DNA of 64,000 nt. Origin: Paenibacillus solanacearum (lineage in GTDB: Bacteria > Bacillota > Bacilli > Paenibacillales > NBRC-103111). Positions within the stretch are counted from its first letter, which is position 1, and each line of letters starts with the position of its first letter. Both the position numbers and the translations under genes were made by a program. The notes beneath the pieces were generated by a model. It saw only the letters and a program-made list of their open reading frames with translations, was not told where the DNA came from and did no database searches. The stretch spans positions 1-64,000 of the forward strand of contig NZ_CAJVAS010000020.1 of assembly GCF_910593845.1 (NCBI RefSeq), read 5' to 3'. Shown one piece after another: positions 1 through 5,479 of the stretch.

Positions 1-60
1 ATAAAATATTGTTAACAGTAGATGTATTACAGATGGTATGACTCTTAATAATACAGTCAC
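1..60 (-). CDS. Partial cassette gene, hydrophobic N-terminus, cut by window edge
   Basis: On the minus strand a GGAGG ribosome binding site (68-72) stands 7 nt before a GTG codon at 58-60. The frame stays open for 20 codons to the window edge and encodes an almost wholly hydrophobic stretch starting MTVLLRVIPSVIHLLL. This looks like the first membrane segment of a small membrane protein carried by cassette C8, whose boundary lies at 142/143. It resembles the other two array genes in being a short membrane protein with its own ribosome binding site. The function is unknown. The call rests on the ribosome binding site and the open frame only. Confidence 0.45.
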   Translation of the reverse strand, partial: MTVLLRVIPSVIHLLLTIFY

Positions 61-136
61 TTTTTGTCCTCCGACTATGAGTATCTAAGAATAAAATATT
101 GAATTTTGGTGTTTTATATAATCATTCAGAACTTTC

Positions 137-299
137 ACCTAACGTTCTTGTATTCACGAACCCGAGAGCCTTAAGGCGCGGCAGCGCCGGGTCCGTCAGG
201 ACTTAGGCTCGCAGGGTTGTCTGCCTGATCCCGCTTCTTCGAAAAACCTCTGGCAGACCAAGGGAGCGTAGCGACCGCAGCGTGAATACGGTGTTATAT
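137..299. repeat. attC-like recombination site S1
   Basis: 163-nt site. The left box is ACCTAAC (137-143) and the right box GTTATAT (293-299). The outer arms GTATTCACG and CGTGAATAC are exact complements. Inside are nested stems AACCC/GGGTT and GAGCC/GGCTC enclosing two small hairpins (GGCGC/GCGCC and GTCC/GGAC), then a GTCTGCC/GGCAGAC hairpin and a GGAGCGTAGCGACC element. The right flank (293-310) is complementary to the far end of the same cassette (684-701) at 16 of 18 positions. The left box begins the next, truncated cassette C8. Confidence 0.85.
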
Positions 300-700
300 G
301 TAGTCCCAGCCCTCTTCGAATTCACTTACAAATATGAAACTTCCCCTGACTGACTTCAATACAAGCCTTTAATACGACGCTTCACCGGACTACCTTCAAT
401 ACAGTCTTTAATACGACACGAACTGCCTCCAATACAAGTTTAATACGACGCTTCCGCGAACTACCTTCAATACAAGTCTTTAATACGACACTTCCCCGAA
501 CTGCCTTCAATACAAGTCTTTAATACGACGCTTCCTGAACTACCTTCAATACAAGTCTTTAATACGACGCTTCCCCGAACTGCCTTCAATACAAGTCTTT
601 AATACGACGCTTCCCCGAACTACCTTCAATACAAGTCGATACTTCCGGAGTTCCTACAATAAAAATTCTTTATATAGTCATTAGCTGGGATTACTTATAA
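143..700 (-). mobile_element. Cassette C7, non-coding, with ~40-bp tandem repeats
   Basis: The cassette spans from the S2 boundary to the S1 boundary on the minus strand (558 nt, including site S1 at its 3' end). Its variable part (300-694) is mostly a ~40-bp tandem repeat and shows no credible gene on either strand. Terminal inverted repeats 293-310 and 684-701 match at 16 of 18 positions. The exact cut between G and TT is assumed by analogy with integrons. Confidence 0.7.
338..645. repeat. ~40-bp tandem repeat, about seven copies
   Basis: The unit contains CAATACAAG, then CTTTAATACGACGCTTCC, then CGAACTGCC or CGAACTACC. Successive AATACGAC motifs begin at 371, 410, 442, 482, 522, 561 and 601, so the period is 39-40 nt with one shortened copy (32 nt). 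The unit carries AATACAAG and AATACG, the same strings that form the two outer arms of the recombination sites (AATACAAGAACG on the minus strand and AATACGGTG). It may have arisen by copying arm sequence. No long open frame covers it. Confidence 0.85.
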
Positions 701-857
701 CGTTCTTGTATTCACGAATCCGAGAGCCTTAAGGCGCGGCAGCGCCGGGTCCGTCAGGACTTAGGCTCGCAGGATTGTCTGCCTGATTCCTCTTCTCCGA
801 ATTATCATCGGGCAGACCAAGGAGTGTAAGCGACGCAGCGTGAATACGGTGTTAGAC
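695..857. repeat. attC-like recombination site S2
   Basis: 163-nt site, left box TTATAAC (695-701), right box GTTAGAC (851-857). The inner stem is AATCC/GGATT where S1 has AACCC/GGGTT: both strands changed together, so pairing is kept. The hairpins GGCGC/GCGCC, GTCC/GGAC and GTCTGCC/GGCAGAC are as in S1. The right flank 851-867 pairs with 1168-1184 (15 of 17), the other end of cassette C6. Confidence 0.85.
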
Positions 858-1183
858 GATGCCAACGGCCCTCTTCGATCAGCTCACAATATTCATTATC
901 GGTCCTTTGTAGTCTTTAGAGTCTTTAATACGGTTAATACGGTCTTTAATACGGTCTTTAATACGGTCTTTAATACGGTCTTTAATACGGTCTTTAATAC
1001 GGTCTTTAATACGGTCTTTAAATCATTATTAAAAAGGGTCTTATCAAATTATAAGTCCGTCAATATAAAAAATTCATCCTAACATTCGACAGTTTACCAT
1101 TCATTTCCTGCCAATTTATCGGGTGAGCTCGATGCGAATCAGATTAGATTATTATATAAAAGCTCTGCGTTGGTTTCGTCTAA
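701..1183 (-). mobile_element. Cassette C6, non-coding, with 12-bp tandem repeats
   Basis: A 483-nt cassette ending in site S2. The variable part (858-1177) holds a 12-bp tandem repeat followed by AT-rich sequence with no convincing gene. An open frame on the plus strand at 840-1082 is produced by the repeat (repeating Phe-Asn-Thr-Val) and starts inside the site, so I do not call it. Terminal inverted repeats 851-867 and 1168-1184 match at 15 of 17 positions. Confidence 0.7.
911..1020. repeat. 12-bp tandem repeat, GTCTTTAATACG
   Basis: About eight head-to-tail copies of GTCTTTAATACG, with one shortened copy (GGTTAATACG) near the start. The core AATACGGT equals the right arm of the neighbouring recombination sites (AATACGGTGTTA), whose S2 copy ends only about 60 nt to the left. 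Confidence 0.9.
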
Positions 1184-1340
1184 CGTTCTTGTATTCACGA
1201 ATCCGAGAGCCTTAAGGCGCGATAGCGCCGGGTCCGTCAGGACTTAGGCTCGCAGGATTGTCTGCCTGATATTACATCTACGAAAAGCCCCGGGCAGACC
1301 AAGGGAGCGTAGCGACCGAAGCGTGAATATGGTGTTATAA
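1178..1340. repeat. attC-like recombination site S3
   Basis: 163-nt site, left box GTCTAAC (1178-1184), right box GTTATAA (1334-1340). The inner stem is AATCC/GGATT as in S2. The right outer arm carries GTGAATATGG, a one-base change from the usual GTGAATACGG. The right flank 1334-1351 pairs with 1853-1870 at 17 of 18 positions, the best match in the array. Confidence 0.85.
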
Positions 1341-1869
1341 GAAGTTGCTGCCATCATTGAAATACAGACACTTCATCAACTATTTATAAATGTTTCCTTT
1401 GCTCTATTCGACTTTATAAAATATAATATCCAAAAAGCACTTATTACCCCAAAGAGTATTGATACATGATAAGATTTAGGGATTATCTGCTCCCTACTGT
1501 AATAGTCTATATAAGTTAATATTCTAATTAGAATACAAGACACTTCAAAAATCATAATTAGTCTTAGTGCATAATTCTTCTTACTAATAAAGAGCATTAG
1601 AATTAGACCTGCAATTACCGTCTTTATTAAAGTTCCTATTATTATTACATTCTGTATCCAAGTACTTTCCTCAATGAGGTTAATAAAGTTAGGTACTATT
1701 CTTATAACTCCGGCAATATACATTACTTCACTTATAACTAAAATTATTAAATAAACAAGCAACCATCCTCCAATTGGTCTAGGGTATAACTCTTCAGCTT
1801 CATTATTTAGCATCGTTGAAACTCTCCCCGTTAAAGATCTTTATATAGTTTTGCAGCAATTTCTTATAA
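1184..1869 (-). mobile_element. Cassette C5 carrying a DUF2569-like gene
   Basis: A 686-nt cassette with classic integron-cassette economy. Its gene (1376-1813, minus) starts about 57 nt after the cassette start and stops about 35 nt before the site S3 at the cassette's 3' end. Terminal inverted repeats 1334-1351 and 1853-1870 match at 17 of 18 positions. Confidence 0.75.
1376..1813 (-). CDS. DUF2569-like small membrane protein (cassette gene)
   Basis: 145 residues with about four hydrophobic segments (residues ~17-37, ~57-78, ~83-103, ~119-135). The N-terminal pattern RPIGGWLLVYLIILVIS is typical of DUF2569 membrane proteins, whose function is not established. The start codon ATG at 1813 follows a GGGGAG ribosome binding site by about 10 nt. 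It is the only full-sized protein gene between sites S3 and S4, and runs in the same direction as the recombinase. Base composition is AT-rich, unlike the GC-rich host genes, which fits acquisition from elsewhere. Whether it is expressed, and from which promoter, cannot be told. Confidence 0.8.
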   Translation of the reverse strand: MLNNEAEELYPRPIGGWLLVYLIILVISEVMYIAGVIRIVPNFINLIEESTWIQNVIIIGTLIKTVIAGLILMLFISKKNYALRLIMIFEVSCILIRILTYIDYYSREQIIPKSYHVSILFGVISAFWILYFIKSNRAKETFINS

Positions 1870-2030
1870 CGTTCTTGTATTCACGAACCCGAGAGGCTTA
1901 AGGTCGCGTAGAGACCGGGTGGCTTCGCCACTTAGCCTCGCAGGGTTGTCTGCCTGATCAACTTCTCTGAATTATCTCCTGGTAGACCAAGGTCGGCGTA
2001 GCCGGCCGCGGCGTGAATACGGTGTTATCT
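1864..2030. repeat. attC-like recombination site S4
   Basis: 167-nt site, left box TTATAAC (1864-1870), right box GTTATCT (2024-2030). It is the most diverged copy, and the changes keep pairing: the inner stem is GAGGC/GCCTC instead of GAGCC/GGCTC, the first hairpin GGTC/GACC, the second GTGGC/GCCAC, and the last element GGTCGGC/GCCGGCC. The right flank 2024-2041 pairs with 2426-2443 (16 of 18). Confidence 0.85.
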
Positions 2031-2056
2031 GATGCATCTGCCTTCTCGAATAGCTT

Positions 2057-2242
2057 TCAAAGAGCCCTTATTAAAAAATATATAATCAGTATTAGCACTG
2101 TAATTATTATAATTATTACATTACCGATCTTCTTCCCAAAATCTCTATTTACTACATATGGAACATAAATGATTAGTAGTAACAAAGGAATTATTAGTGC
2201 TGAATAAAATATAATGGCAAATACTAAAAAGTAATCAAACAA
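2057..2242 (-). CDS. 61-residue two-segment membrane protein (cassette gene)
   Basis: A small hydrophobic protein with two membrane segments (residues ~5-28 and ~40-59) separated by a short polar loop, VNRDFGKKIGN. It probably starts at TTG (2242), about 9 nt after an AAGGAG ribosome binding site. I recognise no family. It lies inside a cassette in the same orientation as the DUF2569-like gene and stops about 27 nt before site S4. Small two-segment membrane proteins can be toxins, immunity proteins or stress peptides; nothing here decides between them. Confidence 0.6.
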   Translation of the reverse strand: MFDYFLVFAIIFYSALIIPLLLLIIYVPYVVNRDFGKKIGNVIIIIITVLILIIYFLIRAL

Positions 2243-2263
2243 TTCATGTACTCCTTGTTTTAT

Positions 2264-2324
2264 AAATAGCTGAGTTTTTATAGTTATTGAAAACGTTCCT
2301 AATTCAATACGTTTTCAGCTATTT
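2264..2324. repeat. Inverted repeat upstream of the 61-residue cassette gene
   Basis: The outer arms AAATAGCTGA and TCAGCTATTT are perfect complements, and an inner TGAAAACGT/ACGTTTTCA pair overlaps them. The repeat lies between the putative -35/-10 region and the ribosome binding site of the 61-residue gene. It could be an operator or a leader hairpin. Confidence 0.6.
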
Positions 2325-2436
2325 AATTAATATCATACAGATAATTTATTGTTGATATTCACCATATAATTCTCGTACTTATGAGACAAAATTTAGAATC
2401 TTTATAGTCTTTAAATATAAGGTTTGCAGATGTTTC

Positions 2437-2598
2437 AGATAACGTTCTTGTATTCACGAACCCTCATCGCCTTAAGGCAGCGTAGCTGCCGGGTCCGACG
2501 GACTTAGGCGATGCAGGGTTGTCTGCCTGATTCACTTCTTCGAAAAACCTCGGGCAGACCAAGGAGCGTAGCGACGAAGCGCGAATACGGTGTTATGC
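2437..2598. repeat. attC-like recombination site S5
   Basis: 162-nt site, left box AGATAAC (2437-2443), right box GTTATGC (2592-2598). The inner stem is CATCGCC/GGCGATG where other copies have GAGCC/GGCTC, and the first hairpin GGCAGC/GCTGCC, both fully compensated. The right outer arm reads GCGCGAATACGG. The right flank 2592-2607 pairs with 2865-2880 (13 of 16). Confidence 0.85.
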
Positions 2599-2879
2599 GT
2601 TGCTTCCGGCATCCCTGTATCGCCTACAAAAAAAGTGCCGTTGGCTGTAGCATCTTCGAGTTCTCGTCCCGGCATGCTCTTCCTATTCTTGAAGCCGTTG
2701 GCTGTAGCATCCTCGAGTTCTCGCCCCGGCATGCTCTTCCTATTTCTTGAATGCCGTTGGCTGTAGCATCCTCGAGTTCACGTCCCGGCATGCTCTTCCT
2801 ATTCTTGAGTTCCTTTCGTTACAGCCTCTTTGAGTCTTCATCCCCTATAGTTTTTTACTGTTTAGGAAGTTGCGCATAA
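2443..2879 (-). mobile_element. Cassette C3, short, with 57-59-bp tandem repeats
   Basis: The shortest cassette (437 nt), ending in site S5. Its variable part (2599-2873) is largely three copies of a 57-59-bp repeat. Frames through the repeat exist on both strands but change phase between copies and lack a ribosome binding site, so no gene is called. Terminal inverted repeats 2592-2607 and 2865-2880 match at 13 of 16. Confidence 0.7.
2637..2811. repeat. 57-59-bp tandem repeat, three copies
   Basis: The copies begin GCCGTTGGCTGTAGCATC at 2637, 2694 and 2753, each followed by a CTCGAG or TTCGAG element and GGCATGCTCTTCC. They are near-identical. The unit contains the palindromes GCATGC and, in two copies, CTCGAG. 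Confidence 0.9.
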
Positions 2880-3035
2880 CGTTCTTGTATTCACGAACCC
2901 GAGAGGCTTAAAGGAGCGTAGCGACTGGGTCGAAGACTTAGCCTCGCAGGGTTGTCTGCCTGAATCCACTTCCTCGAGAAACCTCGGGCTGATCAAGGCT
3001 CCGTTAGGAGCCGCAGCGTGAATACGGTGTTAAGT
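2874..3035. repeat. attC-like recombination site S6
   Basis: 162-nt site, left box GCATAAC (2874-2880), right box GTTAAGT (3029-3035). The inner stem is GAGGC/GCCTC, the second small hairpin GTC-GAA-GAC, and the last element a perfect GGCTCC/GGAGCC hairpin where other copies have mismatched GGAGCGTAGCGACC. The GTCTGCC stem is broken here (CGGGCTGATC). The right flank 3029-3046 pairs with 3524-3541 (16 of 18). Confidence 0.85.
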
Positions 3036-3540
3036 GATGTTACCGCCTTCTTCGACTTGCCTTTCAAAAATAGTATTACAAATACAACTTCTTCGACTTG
3101 CATTCAAAAAATATTGTTTCAAATACTGCTTCTTCGGCTCGCATTCGAAATAGTGTTTTCAAATACCGCTTCTTCGACTCGCATTCGAAATAGTGTTTTC
3201 AAATACCGCTTCTTCGGCTCGCATTCAAAATAGTGTTTTCAAATACTGCTCCTTTGGCTCGCATTCAAAATAGTGTTTTCAAATACTGCTCCTTTGGCTC
3301 GCATTCAAAATAGTGTTTTCAAATACTGCTCCTTCGGCTCGCATTCAAAATAGTGTTTTCAAACTGCTTCTTCGGCTCGCATTCAAAATAGTGTTTTCAA
3401 ATCCGCTCCTTCAGCTCGCATTCAAACATAATGTTTTAAATACTGCTTCTTTGGCTCGCATTCAAAATAGTGTTTTCAAATACTGCTTCTTCGGCTTGCA
3501 TTCAAAGTATGTTTAAAATAATTGCGGTAATTTCACTTAA
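2880..3540 (-). mobile_element. Cassette C2, non-coding, with 40-bp tandem repeats
   Basis: A 661-nt cassette ending in site S6. Nearly the whole variable part (3036-3534) is a 40-bp tandem repeat. Plus-strand frames at 3018-3233 and 3313-3516 are by-products of the repeat and lack start signals. Terminal inverted repeats 3029-3046 and 3524-3541 match at 16 of 18. Confidence 0.7.
3051..3515. repeat. 40-bp tandem repeat, about twelve copies
   Basis: The unit is TTCTTCGGCTCGCATTC followed by AAAATAGTGTTTTCAAATACTGC. Most copies are exactly 40 nt, with two shortened copies. The first, most diverged copy is continuous with the flank of site S6 (GCCTTCTTCGACTTGCC), a flank motif recognisable beside S1, S2, S4 and S7 as well. 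The array therefore looks like an amplification starting from the site's own flank. The string GGCTCGCA also occurs inside the sites. Confidence 0.9.
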
Positions 3541-3696
3541 CGTTCTTGTATTCACGAACCCGAGAGCCTTAAGGCGCGTAGCGCCGGGTCCGTCAGGACT
3601 TAGGCTCGCAGGGTTGTCTGCCTGAGTCCGCTTCTCCGAATTATCTTCGGGCAGACCAAGGAGCGTAAGCGACGCAGCGTGAATACGGTGTTATAC
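3535..3696. repeat. attC-like recombination site S7
   Basis: 162-nt site, left box ACTTAAC (3535-3541), right box GTTATAC (3690-3696). Stems are as in S1, with a GGCGC-GTA-GCGCC hairpin. It is the site nearest the recombinase. The right flank 3690-3706 pairs with 4191-4207 (15 of 17), the junction with the attI-like site. Confidence 0.85.
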
Positions 3697-3725
3697 GATG
3701 TTGCCTCTCCTTCGAGTTAACCCAA

Positions 3726-4000
3726 GAAATCGTCTTTTATAGTCTTTACCCATAGTGTTTTATAATCTTTTCAATATTCTCTTATAGGGCTTATAGGGTT
3801 CATCCGATTCTTCTCTGTCTAACCAGGGTGACGGCTAGGGGCGGAAATGTCGATTGAATCAAGGGAGGAGCTAACTTCTTCCCTTCATTCAATCGCATTT
3901 CATTTTTTTAGCCCCTATGCCTTTAATATCGGATGAATCCTTACTTAACCCTTATATAGAATATTGAAAATAATAATGGGTAAAGACAAAAGACGATTTC
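3726..4000. repeat. Long imperfect hairpin in cassette C1
   Basis: The outer arms (3726-3753 and 3976-4000) are complementary apart from a 3-nt gap. Further pairing follows inward: TTCAATATTCT with AGAATATTGAA, TTCATCCGAT with ATCGGATGAA, TAGGGGC with GCCCCTA, and CGATTGAAT with ATTCAATCG near the tip. It could be a structured RNA or a DNA secondary-structure element. Confidence 0.8.
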
Positions 4001-4170
4001 GGGCAGGAATCCTTTAGATCATGAAAACTATATATTCTGCATCCCATGAATCAAGGTTCCGCCGGCTGAGCTCCCAGCTCAAACATCTTCCCCAGGCGGG
4101 GCCTTTGATTCATATTGCTTCTACGAATTAACTTCTAGAATAATAGTTTTTCATGATTTTAGATTCCTGA
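4001..4170. repeat. Second long imperfect hairpin in cassette C1
   Basis: Arms AGGAATC (from 4005) and GATTCCT (to 4169) pair. Inward follow GATCATGAAAACTAT with ATAGTTTTTCATGAT, ATGAATCAAGG with CCTTTGATTCAT, and a CTGAGCT/AGCTCA tip. It lies immediately beside the first hairpin with no spacer. Confidence 0.8.
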
Positions 4171-4200
4171 CGGGCTTCTACTTTAGGTTTAGGCAATGTC

Positions 4201-4276
4201 GTATAACGTCTTTTTCACGAACTTCGCAAACCCTACCCTCCACCCATTATCTGCGTATTTCGCAAAAAAGTCTGTT
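4201..4276 (-). other. attI-like recombination site beside the recombinase gene
   Basis: Box GTATAAC (4201-4207) followed by GTCTTTTTCACGAAC matches the left end of the cassette sites (TAACGTTCTTGTATTCACGAAC) with small gaps, but the rest of the cassette site is absent. Imperfect inverted arms AACGTCTTTTTCACGAA and TTCGCAAAAAAGTCTGTT (to about 4276) flank ~35 nt. It lies between the recombinase stop codon and the first cassette, and its flank 4191-4207 pairs with the far end of C1. Location and shared half-site suggest the primary insertion site; this is inference. Confidence 0.6.
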
Positions 4277-4307
4277 TTACACGTGATTCGCGTAAAGCTC
4301 CTTCTGC

Positions 4308-5432
4308 TCAATAAATCTGATCTAGCGGACTTTGGATTCGCCGCACATCCTTTACCGCGACGTGGGTATAACGCTCTGTGGTACGGCTGCTTTGATGGCC
4401 AAGAAGCTCCTGGATGTAACGTATATCGATACCGCCCTCTAGCAAATGTGTGGCGAACGAATGCCTGAGAGCATGTATGCTGACCTTTTTCGTGAGACCG
4501 GCGGAGGCTAGCGCATGCTCAAAGACTTTCTGTGCAGATCGCTCCGTGAGATGTCGCCGATCCATCTGTCCGGGAAACAGCCATTCCTCCGGCTTTTCAT
4601 GGTCACAGTAAGCCCTTACGACCTCATAAGCGGCTTCGGATAGTAGCGTGAGCCGGTCTTTTCTCCCTTTCCCTTGCCGGACCCACAACGTTTTACGCTC
4701 ATGATCCAAATCCTGCTTACGCAAACGTACAACCTCGCCAACCCGTAACCCGGAAGAATAAGTCAAATACAGAATCGCTTTATGTTTGAGATTATGAACG
4801 GATTCGAGCAGCCGCTTGACTTCATGCTGAGATAGCACAGGTGGGAGCTTCTTCTCTTTTTTGGGACGAACATAGGGAGCAGACTCCTTCTGATTCAATA
4901 CATGACGCATATAGAATTTAATGGCGCTGATCGCTTGATTGACGTAAGCGTGGGAGCACTGGCGCTCCAGCAAATAAAGGGAGTAGCGTTGTGCGGTCCG
5001 GTCGCTCCACGGCTCCAGGGTCGATCGAATATATCCATAAAAACGTTCAAGCTGCCCGCAATAAGCTTTAACCGTTTTTGAACTGTAACCTCTCATCACC
5101 AACTCATTCTTTAATTGCGTCTTCCGCTCATCGTGCCAATCAAATAAAGAAGGCGTCGCCAGAGACGCTCGAGTCGATTCCAGATCATCCCGTCTGAATT
5201 GGAGCATATCGCATTCCTCCGCTAATGCGGGCTCCACCTCCATGCAGTAGCCCTGAAAAAGGTCTAAGCAGTGTTCGATCACTCCAAGCGTATAAGGAAC
5301 AGTCCAGACAGCTTCCTCCGGGATCCACTTTCGCCCGGGTACCTGCCTGATCTTTGCAACATCGTTCTGGTTAAAATACTGCAGCTTGACAGCCAAAGTT
5401 TCCTCGTTTCGTTTTGAAAGGAATACCTTCAT
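4308..5432 (-). CDS. Tyrosine recombinase of the cassette array (integron-integrase-like)
   Basis: 374 residues. The catalytic set is complete: Arg230 (SSGLRVGEV), Lys255 (GKGRKDR), His320 and Arg323 (HALRHSFATHL), His346 (LLGHQSS) and Tyr355 (TERYTHV). A SAM-like core-binding domain spans about 100-185. The C-terminus RRIQSPLDQIY resembles the RSPLD end common to IntI and related Xer-like enzymes. The extra helix insertion that defines IntI is missing: only a short stretch lies between patch K255 and the HxxR box. Residues 1-95 form an additional N-terminal domain with a PGRKWIPEEAVWTVP motif. The start ATG follows GGAAGGTGA by six nt. The gene's 3' end faces the attI-like site, so array and enzyme read in the same direction, unlike class 1 integrons. 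It presumably excises and inserts cassettes. Confidence 0.85.
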   Translation of the reverse strand: MKVFLSKRNEETLAVKLQYFNQNDVAKIRQVPGRKWIPEEAVWTVPYTLGVIEHCLDLFQGYCMEVEPALAEECDMLQFRRDDLESTRASLATPSLFDWHDERKTQLKNELVMRGYSSKTVKAYCGQLERFYGYIRSTLEPWSDRTAQRYSLYLLERQCSHAYVNQAISAIKFYMRHVLNQKESAPYVRPKKEKKLPPVLSQHEVKRLLESVHNLKHKAILYLTYSSGLRVGEVVRLRKQDLDHERKTLWVRQGKGRKDRLTLLSEAAYEVVRAYCDHEKPEEWLFPGQMDRRHLTERSAQKVFEHALASAGLTKKVSIHALRHSFATHLLEGGIDIRYIQELLGHQSSRTTERYTHVAVKDVRRIQSPLDQIY

Positions 5433-5450
5433 ACGTTCACCTTCCCGATT

Positions 5451-5479
5451 AGTATATCAAAACTACAAATAAATGGTAA
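5451..5479 (-). promoter_or_regulatory. Putative promoter of the recombinase gene
   Basis: On the minus strand TTACCA (5474-5479) and TATACT (5451-5456) are 17 nt apart, with the ribosome binding site starting only a few nt after the -10 box. No LexA-type box was recognised around it. Confidence 0.4.

Larger units (their letters stand above)
1870..2442 (-). mobile_element. Cassette C4 carrying a 61-residue membrane protein gene
   Basis: A 573-nt cassette ending in site S4. The gene (2057-2242, minus) is preceded by nearly 200 nt that include a long inverted repeat (2264-2324) and a promoter-like TTGAAT with TATAAA 19 nt downstream, so this cassette may carry its own promoter. Terminal inverted repeats 2024-2041 and 2426-2443 match at 16 of 18 positions. 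Confidence 0.7.
3541..4206 (-). mobile_element. Cassette C1, non-coding, built of two long hairpins
   Basis: The cassette nearest the recombinase (666 nt, ending in S7), hence, by integron logic, the latest inserted. Its variable part is almost entirely two adjacent long inverted repeats, 3726-4000 and 4001-4170. I see no gene. Terminal inverted repeats 3690-3706 and 4191-4207 match at 15 of 17. Confidence 0.7.
1..5479 (-). mobile_element. Integron-like cassette array with its tyrosine recombinase
   Basis: Seven conserved ~162-167 nt sites alternate with unrelated AT-rich segments of roughly 240-500 nt, next to a tyrosine recombinase gene (4308-5432). Reading on the minus strand the order is recombinase, attI-like half-site (4201-4276), then cassettes C1 to C7 and a truncated C8. 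The ends of each cassette carry a matching, cassette-specific inverted repeat of 16-18 nt, beginning GTTA at one end and finishing TAAC at the other. Gene direction in the coding cassettes (minus) agrees with this polarity. The array runs off the left edge of the window, so its full length is unknown. That it is an integron-type system is inference from architecture; the sites are not canonical attC and the enzyme is not canonical IntI. Confidence 0.8.

Noticed and set aside
840-1082. Plus-strand open frame encoding repeated Phe-Asn-Thr-Val
   Set aside because: It is created by the 12-bp tandem repeat, starts inside the recombination site and has no ribosome binding site.
2532-2750. Open frames on both strands over the 57-59-bp repeats
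   Set aside because: Frames change phase between copies and begin inside site S5; no start signal.
338-3515. CRISPR array
   Set aside because: The 40-bp and other repeats are head-to-tail without unique spacers, and there are no cas genes.
3018-3516. Two plus-strand frames in cassette C2
   Set aside because: Repeat-derived, without ribosome binding sites, and against the direction of the array.
137-3696. Group II intron, insertion sequence or MITE copies as explanation of the 162-167 nt repeats
   Set aside because: There is no reverse transcriptase or transposase and no target duplication; the outer flanks are matched across cassettes, which transposon copies would not show.
4196-4468. Plus-strand 90-residue frame over the attI-like site and the end of the recombinase gene
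   Set aside because: Antisense shadow of the recombinase with no start signal.
4308-5432. Canonical IntI or XerC/XerD identity for the recombinase
   Set aside because: The IntI-specific insertion is absent, and there is an N-terminal extension of ~95 residues not found in XerC/D.
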